A DNA stretch of 10,899 nucleotides from Methanobacteriaceae archaeon UBA349. GTDB taxonomy: Archaea; Methanobacteriota; Methanobacteria; Methanobacteriales; Methanobacteriaceae. The notes beneath the pieces are model-generated. The model did no database searches and was not told the DNA's origin. It saw only the letters and a list, made by a program, of their open reading frames with translations. Both the position numbers and the translations under genes were made by a program. The DNA is taken from positions 1-10,899 of the forward strand of contig DAWK01000053.1 of assembly GCA_002509745.1 (NCBI GenBank). Direction: 5' to 3'. Below are positions 6,398-10,899 of the stretch, piece by piece. Each line of letters starts with the position of its first letter. Position 1 is the stretch's first letter.

Positions 6398-7933
6398 TTA
6401 TAGTGAGTTAAAATCCATTTCAATTTTTTTTATAGATTTATATCCATTAAAATATGGTTTTTTGGCCAAAGAAAATATATTATCCAAATCCAGATTTTCT
6501 TCAACAGTTTTTAGGGCCATTAAGCAAAATTCCTCTAATTTTATTTCCACTTCAGGTGTGCCTCCCCTTTTACTTAATTTTACTTTAGGAACTTCTCCTA
6601 TCATTTCCAGACCATTACCATTTTTAAATATCTGAGAAGCTTTCTGGAAAATTTGGGAATCATAAACCCTATTAAAAATAACTCCTGGAACCTTAATGCC
6701 CATTTTTATCAACATGTCCCTGTGTGAGGCCAAATCCAGGGCAGCAGTTTCAATACCACCTTTGCTGCATCCTGAAACTAGTATAATTGGAATATCCGCT
6801 GCAAGAGCAATTTCTGAAGAAGAATATGGAACTTTTTCATTTAAAAGACCAGTGAAAACACTCATTACTCCCTCAATGATTACTAAATCATAATTAAATG
6901 ATTTTAAACTTTTTAAAACATCTTCCAGGCCCATCCAACCTAAATGTCCAATTTTAATAGAAGAATGATATTCCATTTTTTCTTTAGTAAGATAAAGTGA
7001 TGGGACAATGTCTCTAACATCTGGACCAACCTTTAAAACGCCTACTTTAAGGCCTTTTCTACGAAAAGCGCCGGCAAGGCCCGTTACTAGGAATGTTTTT
7101 CCAGAATCAGATCCAGTACTTCCCACCATGATTATTGGGGGCAATCCATAAGAAATAGATCCTATATCTTGTCCAGAGTTAATTTTTTCTTTTTTAGCCA
7201 CAGATAGGCTTGTTTCAATGCCCAATTGACCTTTAATCTTCTCAACCAGGATTTTATTGTCTTCAGCTATTTGCAGTCGATCGTTATCATCAGCACCCAT
7301 GAATTTTAAAATATTTTCAACTAAAAGAGAGTTATTATCTAGGCATCCATGGATCATGGTCCCTACCACATTTCCCTCAGCATTAGTAACCCCTGCTAAA
7401 ACCTCTCGAGTGTCATCAGTATAATTAACACGTTTAATTTTAGAATAAAGTATAGGTTTTGCATTATCCGAATCGTTTTCTGTTAGATGACCATAGGTAT
7501 GGCAGTGAAATCCATTGATGGTTTTTCCCACCAGACCTTTAGTTAAAAACGATTCAGAAGTTATTTTAGCCTCCACCCGATCGTTACTTATCATGGGGGA
7601 AAATGAAACATCAAGAAGGCCCAGACCTTCTTTTTCAATAGGACAAGGCGATTTACGTCCAATATCTGTTTTTAGAGCCAATGACTGAAATCCAGAACAT
7701 ATCCCCAGCACGAACTTTCCATTGTGGGCCATGGTATTTATTTCAGAGGCCAATTCAGGAGTCATACTTTCCGACTCTACTATACTTCCCCCCGGAATTA
7801 TAATACCATCTAAAACTTCATGAGCTTTTTTACCATCAACTAAACCATTATTTTTAACCAAATGGGTGGGAAGATTTCCAAAGTTTTCAAAAGCAGGAAC
7901 TGCACCTTTAACATTTACCAGACCTATTTTCAT
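6398..7933 (-). CDS. CobB/CobQ-like amidotransferase with reversed domain order (glutaminase then P-loop)
   Basis: 511 residues from ATG at 7933; GGGAG five bases upstream supports it. A TTG at 7945 is in frame but overlaps that ribosome site. Residues 1 to about 215 are a class I glutamine amidotransferase domain of the CobB/CobQ type: PGG turn, nucleophile Cys79 in GICSGFQSL, the GFHCHTYGHLT block, and His195 in GTMIHGCLDN. Residues from about 265 are a dethiobiotin-synthetase-like P-loop domain: GSTGSDSGKT (271-280, Lys279), KVGPDV, then DLVIIEGVM. In CbiA/CfbB and CobQ the P-loop domain comes first, so this is a permuted relative. It probably amidates a carboxylate using glutamine and ATP, but the substrate cannot be read; cobyrinate or Ni-sirohydrochlorin should not be assumed. 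It lies 98 bp after gatA, with an oligo-T tract between. Confidence 0.82.
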   Translation of the reverse strand: MKIGLVNVKGAVPAFENFGNLPTHLVKNNGLVDGKKAHEVLDGIIIPGGSIVESESMTPELASEINTMAHNGKFVLGICSGFQSLALKTDIGRKSPCPIEKEGLGLLDVSFSPMISNDRVEAKITSESFLTKGLVGKTINGFHCHTYGHLTENDSDNAKPILYSKIKRVNYTDDTREVLAGVTNAEGNVVGTMIHGCLDNNSLLVENILKFMGADDNDRLQIAEDNKILVEKIKGQLGIETSLSVAKKEKINSGQDIGSISYGLPPIIMVGSTGSDSGKTFLVTGLAGAFRRKGLKVGVLKVGPDVRDIVPSLYLTKEKMEYHSSIKIGHLGWMGLEDVLKSLKSFNYDLVIIEGVMSVFTGLLNEKVPYSSSEIALAADIPIILVSGCSKGGIETAALDLASHRDMLIKMGIKVPGVIFNRVYDSQIFQKASQIFKNGNGLEMIGEVPKVKLSKRGGTPEVEIKLEEFCLMALKTVEENLDLDNIFSLAKKPYFNGYKSIKKIEMDFNSL

Positions 7934-7971
7934 TATTGCTCCCAAATGTTTTAATTGATTTTATTAACCTT

Positions 7972-7980
7972 AAAAAAAAA
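7972..7980 (-). terminator. Nine-T tract after gatA
   Basis: The plus strand has nine consecutive A, read as T9 on the gatA strand, about 52 nt after the gatA stop. This is the longest T run I saw downstream of a stop in the window. It suggests that gatA transcription ends here, at least in part, and that the CobQ-like gene has its own start in the 38 bp that follow. Confidence 0.4.
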
Positions 7981-8031
7981 TTTAATGAAAATATTAAAAA
8001 TTAATTTCAAATTAGATGATTTGCAAAAACA

Positions 8032-9411
8032 TCAAGGCGCTTTTTCCAATGCAGCCATGGCCTGAACAATTTTAGCATCATCTAATGGCTTGGCCTGGAA
8101 TTGTAGGCCAACTGGAATTCCCTTAACTTCACCTGCTTTCATGCTGGAGGCAGGAATACCAGCCAAATTAGCAATTACAGTTAAAACATCGTAAGCATAC
8201 ATTTCCATAGGTTCTAAAGTTTCACCAAGCTTATGTGGCAATTTAGGAACCGTAGGTCCCGCTATCATATCCACCCCATTAAGGAGTTTAGTGATTTCTT
8301 TTCTTATGAGTGAACGTGCCTGAAGGGCTTTTTTATAATATTTCCCTGAAAACTCCTGCTGGCTGATGTAAGATCCCATATGTATCCTACGGAGAACTTC
8401 ATCGCCACAAACTTCTTCTATTTGATGGCCGTATTTTCGCCCGTCATATTTTCGGGTAGCTGAGAAAAACTCCACATAGTTTATGAGATAGTAAGTTGGC
8501 AGGCATAAATCAATATAATCGAAGCTTAATTCAACTACTTCTGCTCCCATCTCACCCATTTTATCAATGGAATCTTCAATTATATTCACAATATGATCGT
8601 CAGTGACTTCCTGGAACTGTTTCACCACTCCCACTTTCAGTCCATTTAAGGCTTCTTCTGGATTTTCATCTAAAAGTGCACTGAAGTTAGGAACTTTCCA
8701 ATCAATGGATGTGCATTCATTAGGGTCATTTCCCGCAATAGTATCCAGCATCATAGCAATTCCTGAAGTATCCGCCGCTAAAGGCCCAATTTGATCCAGA
8801 CTCATAGATAAATCCAGCAAACCCTGCCTGGAAACGGCCCCATAGGTTGGTTTAAATCCCATTACTCCACAGTGGGATGCAGGATTACGGATGGATCCTC
8901 CAGTATCTGATCCTAAGGCAATATCACACATCTCAGCAGCAATGGCAGCCGCGCTTCCTCCACTGGATCCGCCAGATATATGTCCTGGTGCAGCAGGATT
9001 ATCAGTAGAGCCATGGAAAGAAGTTTCCGTGGAACTTCCCGCAGCAAATTCATCCATGTTAGTCATTCCAATGATTATACCATCTTCTTCTTTAATCCGC
9101 TGAATTACCGTGGCATCATAACTACCCATATAATTTTCCAGAGTCTTGGATGCTGCAGAAATGGTGAAATCCTTAACATTAATGTTGCTTTTAATACCAA
9201 TAACCATACCGGCCAATTTTCCAACTTTTTCCCCATTTTTTATCCGGGCGTCAATTTCATTGGCTTTTTCTAATGCATTTTCATGATTTATTTGCACAAA
9301 AGCATTAATATTCGAGTTTTTACTTGAGATAACTTGATTAAATTTCTCCAGACTATCCAGAGCCGTGATTTCTTGATTTCTGATTGCCTTAGATTTTTCA
9401 AGGAGGTTCAT
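8032..9411 (-). CDS. gatA: Asp-tRNA(Asn)/Glu-tRNA(Gln) amidotransferase subunit A
   Basis: The glutaminase subunit of GatCAB, which releases ammonia from glutamine so GatB can amidate mischarged tRNA. In methanogens the complex mainly makes Asn-tRNA(Asn), since GatDE handles Gln-tRNA. The 459-residue protein has the full amidase signature. The Ser-cisSer-Lys triad is Lys74 in GIKSNI, Ser149 in ISGGSSGGS and Ser173 in GSDTGGSIRNPA; the 75- and 99-residue spacings match bacterial GatA. Blocks MDEFAAGSS, GFKPTYGAVSRQGL, SLDQIGP and the C-terminal AGIPASS/GIPVGLQ support GatA over a generic amidase. The usual N-terminal helices and INAFV motif are present, and it is slightly shorter than bacterial GatA (about 485). 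The ATG follows GGTG at five bases. gatB and gatC are not in the window, so the subunits are encoded apart, as is common in archaea. Confidence 0.95.
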   Translation of the reverse strand: MNLLEKSKAIRNQEITALDSLEKFNQVISSKNSNINAFVQINHENALEKANEIDARIKNGEKVGKLAGMVIGIKSNINVKDFTISAASKTLENYMGSYDATVIQRIKEEDGIIIGMTNMDEFAAGSSTETSFHGSTDNPAAPGHISGGSSGGSAAAIAAEMCDIALGSDTGGSIRNPASHCGVMGFKPTYGAVSRQGLLDLSMSLDQIGPLAADTSGIAMMLDTIAGNDPNECTSIDWKVPNFSALLDENPEEALNGLKVGVVKQFQEVTDDHIVNIIEDSIDKMGEMGAEVVELSFDYIDLCLPTYYLINYVEFFSATRKYDGRKYGHQIEEVCGDEVLRRIHMGSYISQQEFSGKYYKKALQARSLIRKEITKLLNGVDMIAGPTVPKLPHKLGETLEPMEMYAYDVLTVIANLAGIPASSMKAGEVKGIPVGLQFQAKPLDDAKIVQAMAALEKAP

Positions 9412-9847
9412 GATAACACCAAAATTTTAATTATTTTATATTATTAACAACGGATTATGCTCTAAATTAGCTATAAGATTTAATTCGTGTAGGTATACTA
9501 ATGTGATTACTAGTGAAATAATACAATTTACGAATTCTTTTAATTAATTAGTTTAATTTTTAATAAATTTTTTTAAACTTAAAGGAAATTTTTGTACTAA
9601 TCTTAATTAATTCTTTTATAAATTATAATTAATTGAATATAAAAATAAAGTTATGAAGATATACTTATAAAAAGGTTATATCATACACTATTGTAGAAGC
9701 ATAATATTAACCTGAAAAATTTTAAACTAATAACATTTTAAGCAATTATAGGAATAATAATTAAAGTTTCTAATTGATATTAAATATTTAAATTAACTTA
9801 TAGAAGATATAAAATTAAATAGCTTCTATTTTAAAGGTAATTATAAG
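9412..9847. other. Very AT-rich divergent intergenic region between gatA and the ICMT-like gene
   Basis: No gene is supportable in 436 bp. Toward gatA, the minus strand has AATATAAAATAA at 9431-9442, only 20-31 nt before the ATG. Toward the right, a TATA-like TTATAAAAA at 9665-9673 is too distant to be the obvious promoter of the ICMT-like gene and could serve an unrecognised short transcript. A nearer TATA with a flanking inverted repeat is listed separately. Confidence 0.6.
9800..9829 (+). promoter_or_regulatory. TATA box bracketed by a 7-bp inverted repeat, promoter/operator of the ICMT-like gene
   Basis: ATAGAAG (9800-9806) and CTTCTAT (9823-9829) are exact reverse complements, 16 bp apart. 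GATATAAAAT (9806-9815) between them is a good TATA element, predicting transcription from about 9836 and a leader of about 12 nt carrying AGGTAAT as ribosome site before ATG 9848. A dimeric regulator on the repeat would block TATA-binding protein. Confidence 0.45.
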
Positions 9848-10552
9848 ATGACCGCCAATAGAAATCTTTTTTTAAGGATATTTATCGTCCTTTTATTTTT
9901 ATTACCCCTCCTATTTGCCCAACAATTCTATATTCATTTTTACGCTTATTTATCCAGCAACGTAATTACCGAAGTAGTTACTAAACAATGGTTAGTGGTT
10001 TTATTTTTCATTATTTTATTTATGGCATTTTTAATTCCCCTTTCATATCGTAGGAAAGCAGGATGGTTAGAATATGGTTTGGTAGCTGCATTTTTCGTTT
10101 CTCTTTTTGTAGAAATGTATGGCATTCCCCTGACTATTCTTCTGGCATCTAAATACTTTTTCGTGCCGGGGACACAGCTACCCCCTAATATTTTAAGTAT
10201 TTCATTTATGGGAGTTGGATTAGGATTGGATATGGCCATGGTTTATGGTTCAATTCTAATTTTAATTGGAACAGGACTAATTATCCTAGGATGGGTTACC
10301 CTTTATAAAAATAGTAAGAAAGAAGGACTGGTAACCAGTGGAATTTATAAATACAGTCGCCATCCCCAATATTTAGGCTTTATTTTCATAATTTTAGGAT
10401 GGTTCTTTGGATGGCCCACTACACTCACCCTGATATTTGCACCCATACTCATTTACAAGTATTTAGATGTCTGCCGCAAGGAAGAAGTTGAAGTTTCTAA
10501 AGAACATCCAGAATACAATGATTATAAGTTGAAAGTTCCTTTTATGATTTAA
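9848..10552 (+). CDS. Integral-membrane methyltransferase, isoprenylcysteine carboxyl methyltransferase (ICMT) family
   Basis: A 234-residue polytopic membrane protein. Hydrophobic segments lie near 8-24, 47-66, 73-100, 132-152 and 175-206. The catalytic half has the ICMT/PEMT signature: GLVTSGIYKYSRHPQYLGF (160-178), with Arg171-His172-Pro173 that bind the S-adenosylmethionine carboxylate in this family. Further on come Glu212-Glu213 and the ending HPEYNDYKLKVP, equivalent to the usual EE...YxxYxxxVP tail. The family methylates membrane-associated substrates (prenylcysteine, phospholipids or other lipids); which one is used here cannot be told, and archaeal members are mostly uncharacterised. 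The terminal motif ends at FMI, about where related proteins end, so it seems complete. It is a single gene with its own promoter and no obvious partner. Confidence 0.85.
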   Translation: MTANRNLFLRIFIVLLFLLPLLFAQQFYIHFYAYLSSNVITEVVTKQWLVVLFFIILFMAFLIPLSYRRKAGWLEYGLVAAFFVSLFVEMYGIPLTILLASKYFFVPGTQLPPNILSISFMGVGLGLDMAMVYGSILILIGTGLIILGWVTLYKNSKKEGLVTSGIYKYSRHPQYLGFIFIILGWFFGWPTTLTLIFAPILIYKYLDVCRKEEVEVSKEHPEYNDYKLKVPFMI

Positions 10553-10556
10553 ATTT

Positions 10557-10576
10557 CTTAATTAAAACTAATTAAG
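10557..10576 (+). terminator. Hairpin just after the ICMT-like stop
   Basis: CTTAATTA (10557-10564) and TAATTAAG (10569-10576) form a perfect 8-bp stem with a 4-nt loop, five bases after the stop. The stem is almost all A-T and is not followed by a T run, so it may mark or protect the 3' end rather than act as an intrinsic terminator. Confidence 0.35.
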
Positions 10577-10837
10577 TCAAAAACTTCATATTCAATTTAT
10601 TCACTAAATAAGAAATAATATACACATATAGTAAACTTTAAATTATGGCAAAACAATATGCTTGCACACCAAACGAATTAAAATTTCATTTGTATACATT
10701 GTCATAGTCCCGAATTATGAATTTAAAACTTTAGAAGTTCTAAGTACTTTTTAAACCCTGAAAAACTTGAATATGAAAATTATATAAATTTTTGCCTCAA
10801 AAGAAAGATGTTTATCTAAAAAAACTTAAATTACCAT
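10577..10837. other. AT-rich spacer with no supportable gene
   Basis: A 20-codon ATG frame (10645-10707) has no ribosome site or homology I recognise. Nothing else of note was seen before the tandem repeat. Confidence 0.6.
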
Positions 10838-10899
10838 TAATAATCCTTTAAATAATTCTTTTAATAATTCTTTTAATAATCCTTTAAATAATCCTTTAA
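10838..10899. repeat. 12-bp tandem repeat, at least five units, cut by the right edge
   Basis: Units of WAATAATYCTTT (W is T or A, Y is C or T) start at 10838, 10850, 10862, 10874 and 10886, and two bases of a sixth remain. Units differ only at the first base and at the C/T base. The period is four codons and two frames are open through it: plus strand (F/L)NN(P/S), minus strand K(G/E)L(F/L) ending in LLMVI and a stop at 10826-10828. Either could be the edge of a gene outside the window, but the plus frame follows a stop at 10827-10829 and has no good start. Confidence 0.8.

Noticed and set aside
8980..9273. 97-codon plus-strand frame opposite gatA
   Set aside because: It overlaps the amidase signature of gatA on the other strand and has no independent support.
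9946..10239. 97-codon minus-strand frame opposite the ICMT-like gene
   Set aside because: It is antisense to a well-supported membrane-protein gene and has no recognisable motif or promoter.
10645..10707. 20-codon ATG frame as a small protein
   Set aside because: There is no Shine-Dalgarno sequence and frames of this size are expected by chance.
10838..10899. CRISPR array
   Set aside because: Units are 12 bp and directly abutting, with no spacers and no cas genes in the window.

Overview
The window looks like a chromosomal segment of a low-GC methanogenic archaeon, most likely a Methanobacterium or close relative (Methanobacteriales). The evidence is a CTP-dependent riboflavin kinase of the archaeal RibK family beside an archaeal-type RibB, archaeal TATA-like elements in very AT-rich spacers, Shine-Dalgarno sequences of the GGTG/GGAGG kind, and a PMxxTG plus membrane-segment signal typical of surface proteins in pseudomurein-walled methanogens. 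The genus is inference; no rRNA or marker operon is present.

Left third (1-3536, minus strand): one reading frame of at least 1178 codons with no stop, running off the left edge. It starts at a TTG with a signal peptide and encodes a secreted beta-propeller with an EF-hand/dockerin-like insert, a wall-type domain and DUF11-like repeats. It then has a PMQQTG/transmembrane segment that normally ends such a protein. Instead of stopping, the frame passes through a short charged loop and a second signal-peptide-like segment into a second paralogous propeller. This in-frame tandem fusion is the most unusual thing here.

Centre (3945-6303, plus strand): ribK and ribB, two riboflavin/FMN-pathway genes 145 bp apart, then after a 420-bp AT-rich spacer a single-domain KaiC/RadA-like ATPase with an 8-bp inverted repeat in its leader.

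Right centre (6398-9411, minus strand): gatA (amidase subunit of the GatCAB aminoacyl-tRNA amidotransferase), followed by a CobB/CobQ-like protein whose two domains are in the reverse of the usual order (glutaminase first, P-loop second). A nine-T tract between the two suggests separate transcripts. The KaiC-like and CobQ-like genes converge on a short spacer with oligo-T runs on both strands.

Right end (9848-10899): an integral-membrane ICMT-family methyltransferase with an inverted repeat bracketing its TATA box, an AT hairpin just past its stop, and a 12-bp tandem repeat cut by the window edge. I saw no tRNA, rRNA, CRISPR array, transposase or phage gene.
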